Assembly (NCBI GenBank): GCA_030533445.1
Contig: CM060065.1
Location: 19,748,974-19,812,973 of the forward strand
Length of the DNA stretch: 64,000 nt
Reading direction: 5' to 3'
From: Cyprinodon diabolis
Lineage: Eukaryota > Chordata > Actinopteri > Cyprinodontiformes > Cyprinodontidae
The notes beneath the pieces are model-generated. The model was not told where the DNA came from. It saw only the letters and a program-made list of their open reading frames with translations, and ran no database searches. Shown here in pieces: positions 50,418-62,038 of the stretch. The stretch's first letter is position 1. Every line of letters begins with the position of its first letter. The position numbers were made by a program, and so were the translations under genes.

Positions 50418-53400
50418 ATGGCTGCTGTTTCTGTTGGAAGAGGTTGGTAGTTTGTTACTTTATGCTCCTGTTTGTAATAAAATAACCATACAGATGATGT
50501 CATAATTTTACCAAGGAGGCCACAATTGTTAAATGTTTTCTAAAGCTGGACATTGTGAACAATTTAGTATGTTGTTATTGACCAATGTTTGTCCAAGTTA
50601 TTAGTTTTGTTTGGGTTGGCTGAATATGATAAGGCCCAAATCTCTACACTAATCTGACGGCCTGATTGAGGATTTAACTAGTTTAAAATCATCTTTCAGT
50701 ACAGTAAGAAATAAAATGCTAAAAGCTACAACCATTACAACAACCTTTTCTCTCCAAATCATAGTTTTTCTCTCCATTCTCACCTCTTGCCAATAGTAAT
50801 ATTGAAGCCAAGAATCTCTTGCTTTTTAATTTTTCACATTTAGTTTAAAGTTTTAAAGTTTTTTTTATGGAATTTTTTATACATCAGTTACTGAAATGAA
50901 CCGACATTCTTTGTTTTGTTTTTAAAGGTTCTGCTGTCGTGCCTATTCGAGGAGCAGGCGATGGCATGGAAACTGAAAAGCCCCCAGCGATACTTGAAGT
51001 CATCACAGATGCCCCACCGACGCTTTTACCTGAACTTCCTCTCCACAAAGTAGCTAGCCCAAAGCACAACCCAAAACCTACGCATGTCACACTTCCCACT
51101 GCCCCACAGCCTCTTGGGGTACTTCATCTGGGAAAAGTCCAGAGAGAGGCATGTACAGAAGTGGAAGCGGTTAGGATCATTGTGCCGCGAGCTGCTATCT
51201 CTCGGAGCAGCCGAGTGGCGGCGTCTGAAGGGAAAGACAAGGGACAGCAGGCCGAAGAGCAGGGCCCTCCTCTGTTGGTGGAGGACTGGAGAGGGCAGCT
51301 GGAGAAGCTGCAGAACTCTGAACGCCGGCTTCTGCAGGACAAAGAAGGTCTTTCCAATCAGCTCCGTGTGCAGACAGAGGTACAAATTAAATAAAACCAG
51401 ACATATTTCTCTGTTAAATGTGTTAGAATATTTAGAAAAATATTATGTAAAGTTCAACTACTCTGCAACATCTTTTATTTTCAAGGCTTGTTCTTGTTTA
51501 CAGAATTTACCATAGTTATGTATGTATTATGCTTGTGAATGTAGATTTTGATCTACATTAAATACTTTCCTTTATTCTCTGCCAGGTGAACCGTGAACTT
51601 AAGAAACTGTTGGTAGCATCCATGGGTGATGACCTTCAGTACCAGTTTGAGCGCCTTGCGCGGGAGAAAAACCAGCTCATCTTGGAGAACGAGGCTTTAG
51701 GCCGTAGTCTTGCGCATACTGCAGAGCAGCTGGAACGCATGAGTATCCAGTGTGATGTCTGGAGGAGCAAGTTCCTGGCCAGCAGGTGGGACACGCTCCA
51801 CTTGATTTTGTCTTTGTTGGTAGGAATGTTAAAAAAAAAAAAACTGAAAAGTATTTCTCTTAGAACATAAGCTCCATTTTCACATTGGTTTAAATAAATG
51901 TTGCCTCACCAGAGTCATGGCAGAGGAACTGACAAATGCCAGAGCAGCTCTACAGAAGCAAATCAGGGAGGCCCAAGGAGCGATTCAGGACCTGCTACTG
52001 GAGAGGGAGGAGTTCTCCAGGGACATGGTGCTCAGCCACAGGTGAAACTACCACTGTAATAGCCTAAGGGCCTTTCCCAATCAGTGGCTACTCTCTCTTT
52101 CTCTACTTGCTGCTGAACTGAGTGCTTTTGATGGTGTTATAGGGTATAACTACAACCTCGGTTTTTGCGATGGCCTTCCCTCACATTAATGGAACAGGAA
52201 GCTGTCACCAAGCTCTGGCAGTAACATTAAAGAATGCTTTAGATTGTAACGCTTTAGATGAACGCCAGTGGGTGAAACATATCTACCATTTAGGACACTG
52301 AGGTTTGGACGCCGGTGTTTTTTCTGTTATCACAGTTATCAAATAAATGTGTAAATATGCCATTTCCATTTAAAAGCAGTATTTATTTTGAAGTAGGATT
52401 AAAGCTACAGTGTGTAATAATTACAGGGATATACAGTCAGAAATGTAATATATTATACATAACTATGTTATTTATCATCATCTACGAGCTCAGCCTCTTA
52501 ACCTTAATATTTGCGTTGCCTTAGAATTCGTTATTTATAATTACATAGGAGCGGGTCTCGCAGCCATGGAGGCAGACATCTTTGCGCTATGGCAGCGCAG
52601 AGCCAACAAACTAGCGCTTGCGAGATCGCCCATTACGCTCGAAAGTAACTACGGCAAGTTGAGAGAGATGAACTGAGACGGTACTGAACAATATACCCTA
52701 CACAGACTAATGAAATACTATCTGTAAAATTATCTAAGTAAACAAACCTCATCACTTGAGAAGGTAGGTGATGCGGACGTCGTGGAAGACATTTTGTCCC
52801 GTAACGCTCGCCGTACTGTTGGGGGGGAGAAGCGGTGGGGGGGAGATGTTCATGTTGCTGAGGTGTGCAGTCTGGACGTTAGCACACTGTAGCTTTAAAT
52901 CTCATGATTTGGTATTTTGTGGAACCTGTCTGCTTTCCTAAAAAGTTAAAAAGTCTGATGTATGAATCCTTACTTCCGCATGTTTCTGTGTACATTTCTT
53001 TATAGCATTTTCATTCACATTAAAGCTGAAAGTACCATCTGGAACACCCTTCCTTCTTATTAAAATACTAGGAACCCACTGTGTTTTAAGGTAACCATGG
53101 CAACAGTGAGCAGCAAGAGGAATCTGGAAACAGACTCTATGAGGGCCAAACCTGTGATTCCTTATGAATCATGTGCAACTTAATGCAGCCATTTATGATT
53201 AATCGTGGCTGTCCACACCTTGTAGAAAAAAAATCATCACCATGTTTTCTTCAGAGAATAATGGAACTCTTAGATGATTTCTATGCAGTTTATGCTCCTT
53301 ATCACACATGAGGCACATTTCCATCTTTGCTTGAAAAACAGTGGAAGATTTAAAGTTTACTTTTGATTAAGGGTCTTTCCATCATATTTTGAGGCGCGTT

Positions 53401-54296
53401 ACTCTGTAAGTCTGCATTAATTGTTTAAGTTTAAAAGCTCAACTTTATAATAAAAAAACAGTGGGTTTGATCCTCCTGGAGTTAAAAAAAAAACTGTAGT
53501 TTTATTCCAATAGCTTTAATGGTCAGCTTTTAGGCACTGGTTCTTCTCCATATTTTGCTTTCTTTGGGGATTTTTCTTTGTGATTCTAATTCTCTATTTA
53601 TTTCAATGAGAAACTGATTTATACTTTATTTTCATTTTATGTGCTCCACACGCCCACTTTATTTGGATGAGCTGTTTCCACTGAAAACTGATCAGTCACA
53701 GCAAATAAAGAGATCAAAAAATTCAAAGCTTTTGTTTTGGTCATGTTATGAGTAATTATTGAGTTTAATCGACCTTTGTTCTTTGTGTATTCAGATCCCT
53801 GGAACAACTCCTGGTGTCCTTGCAGTGGGGCAGACAGCAGACATACTACCCCAGTGCACAGCCGCTTAGCTTCGGTGAGCTGGCTGCAGCCAATCACAAG
53901 CTAGCAGACGCCATTAACTCCCATCTATTGGGCAAAAACGACACTAAAAGCAACACGGGGAAGAGCAGTGGTGCACCAGCAGATCAGCTCTGCAGCACGC
54001 CAGCAGAGAAGATGGCTGAGAAGGTAGCAGTTTTACATATCTTTTCTTTCCTTAAAATTGCTAGTTTTAGAATCCAACAACTGATTTCTTTCCTTTTTTT
54101 TCACTCTTAGGTGCTGAAGAAGTTGAATCCAATTTCTTGTTCAGAAAACAAGGAAGAACCTCCTCTCTGTGAATCCCCCTCTCCAAACTTTCTGAACAGT
54201 AAGAAGAGCATCGGCAGGTTTCATCCTTATACCCGCTATGAGAACATAACCTTCAACTGCTGTGAGCGCTGCACCGGAGACATCATAGTATTATAA
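50418..54296 (+). CDS. blzf1: Golgin-45 (basic leucine zipper nuclear factor 1)
   Basis: Coiled-coil Golgi protein that tethers cisternae with GRASP55 and Rab2. Exons 50418-50442, 50928-51379, 51586-51785, 51913-52041, 53795-54023 and 54111-54296 sum to 1221 bases, 406 residues (human 400). The start ATG has an ideal gccaccatgg context. After a Pro-rich head (about residues 1-110), a coiled coil runs from WRGQLEKLQNSERRLLQ through LKKLLVASMGDDLQYQFERL and MAEELTNARAALQKQIREAQ to about residue 270. The end is TFNCCERCTGDIIVL: the Cys-rich tail with hydrophobic C-terminus is the known GRASP55 PDZ/zinc contact. Poly-A signal aataaa near 54979. It faces trmt10c tail to tail, 798 bp between stops. 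Confidence 0.95.
52399..52898. mobile_element. TTAA-flanked MITE in blzf1 intron 4
   Basis: Left ttaaagctacagtgtgtaat and right gcacactgtagctttaa are inverted repeats of at least 12 bases with TTAA at both ends. It is about 490 bp, with a CpG-rich interior unlike the surrounding intron. No open frame. Class by TTAA: piggyBac- or Kolobok-like. Confidence 0.8.
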
Positions 54297-55094
54297 ACCT
54301 CATTGGACACACAGAGCATCAGTGCGTTTTGTTTTTCTGTGAAAAACGTGTCAGACTACTGGTGTAGTTTTTTTATTGCATGGTTAGATCCTGTCATTTC
54401 AGTTAACATAAAAAAGGAATTAGGGAAGCATTTTAGCCCAATATCAACCATGTTTAAAACTAGATGAGGTAGTCAGTGTTATGATGCGACTGCCAGCTCA
54501 GTTTTATCTATAATATTAAGCTGGAATTGATGTTTCTTAACAGCTCTCTTCATACTGCCATGAGCTTTGAGGTGAGGAGGCAGGTGCAAGGGCTTGCACA
54601 TAAAAAAAGTGTATGTGCATCTTTTTATTAAGGAGGCTTTTTTTTTTTTTTTTTTTGTAATGTTTTTAGTTTTTTTTGGAGGGGGGGCGAGTAGGATGCT
54701 GTAAAAGCAGTAATAACACTCAGCAGATTCAGTGTTTTAAAGGTGAACTGATGCTACTATGATGTGCAGTGTTTTGCTGAAATGTCATACCTTTTTTTTC
54801 CTGGAATACACTATGAATTTGCTTCTTATATACTGCAGTATTTAAATAAATACTATACCTGCTGTATAGTATTTAGTTTTGTTTCATCCCTCTTGAAATG
54901 TAGTTATAAGTGTGATTTCAGTTACAATGAAACTGTTTCAAAACATTTATGAATCTTTTTGATTTCTGTCAGACAAAAAATAAAGACCAAAGAAGTTTCT
55001 ACCTTTTTAATTAAATATATTTTTGTCATTTGTACACAGTGAAAAGTTTCTTTACCACCTTCCATGTTGATTTTGATACATTGTCCTTTGTAAT

Positions 55095-56597
55095 CTAGTT
55101 ATCCTGTAACTCATCATGCCACCAGATCCTGGACTTGTCTGCATTTTTCCTTGCTTCCATCTGGCTTTTGAGCGACGTGCGTATTTTTGTTGCCCCATCC
55201 GATCCTTTTCTGGCGCCATTTGCTTCAATCATTCTGTCAGTATTGGATTTGTAGATTTCCTGCCTCTTAAATGTTCTCCCAGTGTGTTTTGCTTCAGATC
55301 TCAGGGACACATCACCATACACTTTCTGTTTATTTCCACTTCTGGGTCTGTTATTTGATTCCTCTGCCTGCAGCTGCCTTTGATAGAAGCCCTCGTGTTT
55401 CCGCGTCGGCACAAACTTTAAGGCCTCTTCCCATTTCCCTGTATCTTTAACTTTCAGCATGATGCGAATCATCTGGTCCAGAGTCAGATTTTTGGCTCCC
55501 ATGTCCCAGTGAAGAAACTCATCAAGAGGTAAGCGAGCCGTTGCTAGATTTAGGCGCTTTGCGTTGGCCAGAGACAATCCAGACTGGATGGACCTGTCCA
55601 CCAAGGCACCAATGATGTAGACCTTGGAGTGGTCAAAGCTGCGGAGGACATTGGGGGAGTCAGCAGTGAGGTATACCAGCTGTTCCCTGGGAAACAGCTT
55701 AATATAATGCTGCTCAGTGCTGGTGATGAGCAGGCGCTCCCAGGTCTCTTCACCATATCGTTTCAGCAGCTCCGTCTTGTAGAACCCATCTGGGTGAAGG
55801 TTACAAAAATGTAGGTGAAACGGCTCGGCTGCACGTCGGTTCCACCCTTCCACTTCCATCAGCTGGGAGACGGTGTTCTCTATCTCCCTTCTAGACATGT
55901 TGGACTCGTAGCTCATATCAAACACAATTGGTTGACCGAACATCATGGCTTGGGCAGTTCTCCAGGCCAGCAGTTTGTCCAGGGAGCGATCCCAGTACTG
56001 GAGAAACATGGTGTTTTTCAGAGTACGATCCCCTTCTCCATCACCACTGCTCTCCATCATGGCTGCTCTGTCAGCCTTCTTCTTTAGCTGCTTCTCCTTC
56101 CGGGCTAGTTTATGTCCCTCCTTGATGGCCAGGTATTTCAGGTACTTTTTTCTGGAAGACTTGGTGGTGAGATCTGCAAGTGTCCTCACCTCCTCCTCTG
56201 TCATTTCCTGAGGTACAAGCTTCCCAGCTTGACGCCACATAGACACCAGTTCACGGGTTGCCTCCAATGAGGAACTGCCCTTTATATCATCACCTTCATC
56301 TTCCAGACCACCATCCTCCTCACTTGTTTCCTCTTCCCGGGTTTGTCTTTGCTCCTGGAATGTAGCCTGGGATCTCATTACAGATTTCCATTTGTCTAGA
56401 TCAAGAGCTTCTTTTACCTCTGATGGATCTTCTTTAGTTCCGAGGCCATCTTTCCTCAAAGGTTTACCTGCACAGATGTGTCTGACCAGGAAGGACCCTC
56501 TGTAAGGTTTAACACCAAAGGCTGGTTTGTTTGCGGATGTCAACAATGTCCCTTTCAAAAGCGAAATGCAGCATCTGGTAGAGAAGTGCCGCAACAT
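55095..56597 (-). CDS. trmt10c: Mitochondrial tRNA methyltransferase 10C / RNase P subunit MRPP1
   Basis: 500 residues in one uninterrupted coding exon, as in mammals. In mitochondria TRMT10C, with HSD17B10, methylates position 9 of tRNAs and, with PRORP, cuts tRNA 5' ends. The first 40 or so residues (MLRHFSTRCCISLLKGTLLT on) are basic and lack acids, as a mitochondrial presequence does. A Glu-rich segment and a helical region (YLAIKEGHKLARKEKQLKKK) follow. The TRM10/SPOUT domain spans about 185-400: IVFDMSYESNMSRREIENTV, LVYLTADSPNVLRSFDHSKV, IIGALVDRSIQSGLSLANAK, TARLPLDEFLHW and LTLDQMIRIML. Asp in GALVD and the TARLPLDE loop are the SAM and catalytic region of the family. It ends IWWHDELQDN. 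Confidence 0.96.
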   Translation of the reverse strand: MLRHFSTRCCISLLKGTLLTSANKPAFGVKPYRGSFLVRHICAGKPLRKDGLGTKEDPSEVKEALDLDKWKSVMRSQATFQEQRQTREEETSEEDGGLEDEGDDIKGSSSLEATRELVSMWRQAGKLVPQEMTEEEVRTLADLTTKSSRKKYLKYLAIKEGHKLARKEKQLKKKADRAAMMESSGDGEGDRTLKNTMFLQYWDRSLDKLLAWRTAQAMMFGQPIVFDMSYESNMSRREIENTVSQLMEVEGWNRRAAEPFHLHFCNLHPDGFYKTELLKRYGEETWERLLITSTEQHYIKLFPREQLVYLTADSPNVLRSFDHSKVYIIGALVDRSIQSGLSLANAKRLNLATARLPLDEFLHWDMGAKNLTLDQMIRIMLKVKDTGKWEEALKFVPTRKHEGFYQRQLQAEESNNRPRSGNKQKVYGDVSLRSEAKHTGRTFKRQEIYKSNTDRMIEANGARKGSDGATKIRTSLKSQMEARKNADKSRIWWHDELQDN

Positions 56598-57227
56598 AAT
56601 AGGAAAAACAAAATAACGGCTTCCTCAAAAGAATTGTGAAAAACTATTTGCTGAACACGAGACACCCGGAAATGATTTAACGAGATTATCTTCCCATTCT
56701 CTTTTCATAAACCGGTCACAGAAAAAACAGGTAGATTGTATTAAATCTCATGAAAAGAAAGATATTCGTCCCCACATGTGTTTAATATATCCACCCTAAA
56801 AGTGTCAGAAGGTCACGTTGTTACACGGTGTCACATTATAATGTGTCGTACTACTTCTCGTTCTCGCGGTTCTGCTTCTTCTTCTTCTTCCGCTTCTTCT
56901 TCTTATGGTGCATTACCGCCAACAACCAGTAAGTGTGGATCAGGACAAACATGCTAAAAAACCACACACACAAAAAAAACTATATTCTTTTCGCTAAACC
57001 TGTTACCAATAAATAATGAAACATAATTTTATAACCTAAACTAAGTGCTTTTCCTTAAAATATTGTCTTCTCGCGGTTGGCAAACAACTTCTGATATGCA
57101 TCACCGCCATCTTCCAAAATAGAGTGGGGGACAGGAAGAACCCAGCATTTCTCTCTTAATTCTATTAAATAATCGTGGATCTTAAAAAATATAAATAAAC
57201 TAAGTCTGGTCCATTGCCTGCAGCTAT

Positions 57228-57500
57228 TAATTGTTCATGTTTTTCTATATTTAGCTGTATTTTGGTTATTTTATTTTACAGGTGCACATTTTTATATTGT
57301 AAAAATACTCAAGACAATATTTTATTGTTTATCTTTTAACTCTTCACTAGTAAATTATTATGCATTTTTTCTAAGGTTCACAGCCATGTGACATTTTTTT
57401 CCTATAATCTTTTTGCTGCTGTAAACACTAGAATTTCCCCATTGTCCCAAATCCCTTTATTGTGGGACAATAAAGGGATTTTCTATTATTCTATTCTGTT
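57228..57500 (+). repeat. LINE 3' tail copy ending in ttctatt
   Basis: Matches 47500-47745 over its length, including ctttttgctgctgtaaacac and gggacaataaagggattttc. It carries an extra inverted stretch (57450-57466) just before the tail that the other copy lacks. Confidence 0.65.
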
Positions 57501-57589
57501 TTTATACTTAGTGTAATAAATAATGACAGGTTATAGAGTTTCTAATTCTACACAATAGCTAGAATCTCCTTTTATTTCCTGTTTAAAAT

Positions 57590-57860
57590 ACATTTGATCT
57601 CTGATTTTCTTATTTTAAATGGAACATCTATAGCTGTTTTAAAAGCTCCATGCGTTGCATACGTATTGGCTATTTCATTTCCATCTACTCCCATATGAGA
57701 TGGAACACATATAAATACAACTTCTTTCTTAGAGCTGAACAGTCTATATAAAAGTCTGGATGATTTGCAGAAAAATAATTTGCTTTGAATCTGATTTCTT
57801 ATTTTGAATATTGGCTAATACAGTACTAGAATTCGCAATTATTAAAGCTTTCTCCGCCAC
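57590..57860 (-). mobile_element. RNase H fragment of an I-type LINE
   Basis: The minus strand at about 57600-57770 reads LFSSKKEVVFICVPSHMG, then VDGNEIANTYATHGAFKTAI: the WVPSHxGxxGNExAD-type signature of the RNase H domain that ends ORF2 of I-clade LINEs. The catalytic Asp of the final motif is replaced (IANT). No other domain remains in frame. The unit gcattaccgccaacaaccag at about 56911 may belong to the same family. Confidence 0.6.
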
Positions 57861-58046
57861 ATATTCAGAATAAAATTTCCGAAATGTCCTAAATAGAAAC
57901 TCAATTATTAATTTAAAAAAAATTGGGTTTTAATATAATTTAGTTGCTTTTCTTGTTTCTTGGGGAATCTTAACTAAAGACACACACAAATGACGTAACT
58001 TCCGTTTGTAAGCAGCAGCAGCAAAGCTAACCTCATAGCCTTTAAA

Positions 58047-59699
58047 ATGAGTTTCTTTTTACCAAAACTAACGAGTAAAAAAGACATAGACGAAGTGATC
58101 AAAGGAGTAGCGGAGAAAGTTTTAGTTCTGCGGTTTGGAAGAGATGATGACTCAGTTTGTCTCCAGATCGACGAGATCGTAAGTGTGACTTTAATAAGAA
58201 AACATCCGCTCTGAAAATGCAGTGGCTGAACTTTTTTCCTCTTGTGTTTTTTTCTTTTTTTTCAGCTGTCAAAAACTGCTCACGATCTGAGTAACATGGC
58301 ATCCATCTACATCGTTGATGTGGACAAAGCTCCTATTTACACCAGATACTTTGACATCAGCTACATTCCCTCCACTGTGTTCTTTTTTAATGGACAACAC
58401 ATGAAAGTTGATTATGGGTATGTTGAGGAAATGGGTTAGTATTTGCATCAGCAATTAAAATACCACCCAAGTCTATTTAAGAGAACTATAACTTAGTGAT
58501 AAAAGCAGAAATGAAGGGCATTTGATTATTCACTTTTTGCTAATTCATTTTATGGAAGTGATTTATATTATTTGTTATCTTAAACTATTTTATAAATATC
58601 AAAATCTATTACATCCTGGTCCTTTGAGAGTGTTTAAGAATGTAAGCATTTCCAAATATCCAAGAATGCACTTGGGGAAAATAACTGATGGGATAATACA
58701 CAAACATTAGGACAAAATTAAGTTTTTATCTTAGACATTTCCAACAAGATTATATAGAACAGATACAAATGAAAAATAATAATAATAAACATGGAAACCA
58801 GAAAAAAATATTTTAGTCATTTGACGAAACACTAAAATTATACATAAACATAAGCAGTGATATTAAAATACTGGTGACGGAAGTGAGAATAAACTGGTAA
58901 GACAGATAAAAACTGAAATTGAATTGAATTCAAGGAATTTAGGAAATCGATGAGGCACAAATAAGACGTAAAGTGAGGAAAAAGATAGTTTAAAGTGAAA
59001 TTAAGTGAGCAATGAACTGAAGATAAGGTTGTACATTACAAATAATTTCAAAAATGGATCCAGTTTATTTTTAGTGCTGTAAGATCGTTGCACTTTTATA
59101 CTGAAAAAAAAAATTCTGGATATCTGCTTTAAAATATTGTTTATTTGATATTCTAAATTTGCTGGTAATATAGCTGTGTAGAAAAAGTGCTAGTTGTCAG
59201 AATCATTCTAAGCAAGCATACTCTCATCAGCTACTTTTTCAAGTTAACAGATCAGATTAAGACATTTTAATGCATTTGAGCATTTGGACATTCATCCACA
59301 TTAAACACTCAAACCTACAGGTAAGATTAGGGCAGAAAATGGGATCCAATTTTATCACACTAAAACAAAATATCTTGTGTAATCAGTTCAATAAAGAAAG
59401 ATCTGAGGGCAATATTCCAACCAAGTGCTAGAGGAATGTACCTAAAATAGTAGTGAGTGATATTTTGCTTATTTTAATTAGACATGTATTATTATATTAC
59501 AGTAGTGTTTATTAATTTTTTATGTCTTTCCAGCTCTCCAGATCACACTAAGTTTGTTGGCAGCTTTAAAACCAAACAGGATTTCATAGACCTGATCGAG
59601 GTGATTTACAGAGGAGCCATGAGGGGGAAAATGATTGTCCAGAGTCCCATAGATCCAAAGAATATTCCAAAGTATGATCTCCTCTACCATGGGATTTAG
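58047..59699 (+). CDS. txnl4b: Thioredoxin-like protein 4B (DIM2)
   Basis: Thioredoxin-fold pre-mRNA splicing factor related to the U5 snRNP protein DIM1/TXNL4A. Exons 58047-58178, 58266-58417 and 59534-59699 sum to 450 bases, 149 residues, the same length as human. It starts [20 protein letters not shown], with [38 protein letters not shown] and [20 protein letters not shown], and ends [17 protein letters not shown]. The thioredoxin CxxC pair is absent, as in the whole DIM1/DIM2 family, so no redox role is expected. Second intron 1.1 kb, without recognised features. A poly-A signal, aataaagc, lies near 60027. Confidence 0.96.
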
Positions 59700-60900
59700 C
59701 TTCATTCTTCCAAGGCCAAATATTAAAGAGACTTGTTATTCTGTTGACTGATAAAGCCAACAAATCCTCCTCTTATGTATTTGATGGAAATTGCTGGAAG
59801 CTTTTTCAGTAGTTTATAGTGTTGCTTTGTGTTCATTCTGTTTTATCTAGAATATTTCTTTTTGTTGCATCTATAATGTGACAGCAATTGTGTGGATGAG
59901 GATATTGTTTCCTTTGTTAGAGGAAGAAGTTATGTTTCCCATGGAAAATAGCTACTGACCAGCTAAAGAGCTTTAAATGTATCTGTAATATAATAATAAT
60001 AATAATAATTAAAAAAAACTTGTGATAATAAAGCAGCTTAAAGCCCTTGTTTTAGTGTTTATTGTCTTAATGTTTTAGAAAAACTTGATCTTCAAAGCTA
60101 CTTAAAGGTGGGAATTATTAGTATAGTCTCTTTAGCAAAGAGCCTTCTAACAGTTACTCTCTATATCCATCATCCAGTTATCCTATTGCTGGCGTCCCAC
60201 TTATAGATAAGAGATGTAACAAAGCTTTATGAGGAACCAGCTTTTTAAAGTTATTCTCTTTTTGGTTGGTTGATTTTGACTTGATTAATCTCAGAGTGGA
60301 AATATATACTCATGACATCAGCTCAAATAGTCAAAAAAGAGAAGAAGAAGGTGCCAAAGGAAGAAAAAAGGTGCATGAAATATATACAGTGTGTCCACAT
60401 ATGACAGCTTTTGTTTTTGTTTTTTGTATTTCATGTCCATCTGTTTTTTTAATAAACTATACATTCTTCTGTAAATTATACAATTTAGCTATAATTTGTG
60501 TTTTCTAGTTGTCTAGATGCTTACAATTGTCAAACTTCTGGAAAAAAAGAAAACTCGAAGGTTTGCGTCAGAGGTTGTTTATCTTTTCCCCTCATTAGAT
60601 GTCAGATGAACAATATTTGCTGTTTTAAACACATTACAGCGGACCCAAGCTTACCAGCTGCTTAACACAACATTCAACACAAAGTTTAACAGTTTCATCC
60701 GTAAACTGTGACAGAATGTCCGTTGTGATATGTGTGCTATATGTGGAAAAAAATCCTCGTGTATGTACTAAAATTACATCACTGACCTTATTTTGTTAAA
60801 CTTAGGAAAAGTAACCAGTGACTAATAATGAGGTTTACAGATTTATTGGATGATAACAGCAATATTTTAAATCATTAAGATAAACAAAATGATGTAAATT
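59700..60900. other. txnl4b 3' UTR and intergenic DNA
   Basis: Contains a taa repeat at 59989-60010 and AATAAA-type signals. No gene seen. The 60266-60508 frame has no recognisable domain. Confidence 0.5.
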
Positions 60901-60929
60901 GTTCTCTAAGAGAGTATAACAAACAGTGT

Positions 60930-61640
60930 AAATTGATTCCACTGCCGTTAATTCATTTGATTAAAAATTCTAGGTTATATAATAATTACCCACCAATATT
61001 GCCCAGCTTGTTGATTGCACAATTAAATCTGTTTGATAAAAAATGCAATTATAAATTCATTAGCAGTTTTTTGCTAGCCAGAAAATTTCATGATTCTGAT
61101 AGATTTACCTGGAAGAGAGATATTCCTGTTAGTTCAGAAACAGTTGATAAAGCAAAATGGCCTATTCTACCTAAAGTCAAAGAAACACAATTTAAAGTTA
61201 TAAACAAAATTTATCCTGTTGCAGAACTTTTAAGAAAAAGATTTGGTTTTGAGGTGGCTCAATGTTCCTTTTGTAATAATAGTGAAACTCTTGAACATCT
61301 GTTTTACCTGTGTCCTCCTACACATCGCTTCTGGAAAGAGTTGAAAGATTGTATTTCTTATTAATGATTAATGATGTCTCCCCATTTGCCTTAAATCCCG
61401 TCATTTAAGGCAAATGGGGAGACCATCTTCCCCAGCCTGTTTCTGATACTATTAAAATCCTCCTGTTGTTGGGTATATATAATATATCTACTGTACTAAC
61501 TGAAGAAATCCTAAACATTCCTTTCATTGGTTCATTAATGACTTTAAAACCTTTTTTTCTTCTCCTAAAATGATTTAAAAAATGCCAAAAAAATTTAGTC
61601 TTGAATTCTCCCAACATCTACTTTTCTAATTGCATCCACC
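60930..61640 (+). mobile_element. L1-like LINE, C-terminal ORF2 fragment
   Basis: The frame at 60933-61364 reads KLIPLPLIHLIKN-like start, FISSFLLARKFHDSDRFTWK, AKWPILPKVKETQFKVINKI, YPVAELLRKRFGFEVAQCSFC and ETLEHLFYLCPPTHRFWKEL. The C-x2-C-x7-H-x4-C pattern is the zinc knuckle closing ORF2 of L1-type LINEs (zf-RVT). The fragment stays open for 143 codons, then meets stops at a perfect 21-bp palindrome (61376-61423). Confidence 0.7.
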
Positions 61641-61849
61641 TTTGATGTTTTTCATATTCCTATGGTTTTTTCTATGTTTGATTTAAATGTTTGTTGAGAT
61701 AAATCCCGTGCTATTTGTTTTACTTGTTTTTTCAATTGTAATAAATCTTAATCTGTTCATGTACACTTTTGGCATCCTTTCTGATAGTATTTTTTTTTCA
61801 TGTAAATGTATAAAAATAAAATAATAATAAGTTTTATTTTGAAAGTCGG

Positions 61850-62038
61850 TGTCTACAGGAAGTACTTGCCTAACGGAAGCGGAAGTAGTTGTCACGTGTC
61901 ACATGTTAACGACTGCGACCTTGTTGATCTAGGGTTAAATTTATGAGAACACAGTATTTCGCTAGTGTTTTTTAAAATGCTTGTGACTGAATGTATCGGG
62001 GTAACTTTCTGTTTTTTGTAGCATCGTTCGGTACAACA
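61850..62038 (+). promoter_or_regulatory. Promoter of the 68-residue protein gene
   Basis: About 61874-61905 contains two tandem ETS/NRF2-type words (cggaagcggaagtag), then a cacgtg E-box (tcacgtgtcacatg). This combination is common at nuclear genes for mitochondrial proteins. Position relative to the start at 62039 fits a TATA-less promoter with a short 5' leader. Confidence 0.55.

Larger units (their letters stand above)
56620..58046. other. trmt10c-txnl4b intergenic region, retroelement remnants
   Basis: The two genes are divergent, but 1.45 kb apart with much repeat DNA between. A CTT-rich microsatellite sits at about 56870-56910. cggaaatg near 56668 and aacttccg near 57998 are possible ETS-type promoter words beside the two genes. 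Individual elements are listed separately. Confidence 0.5.
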
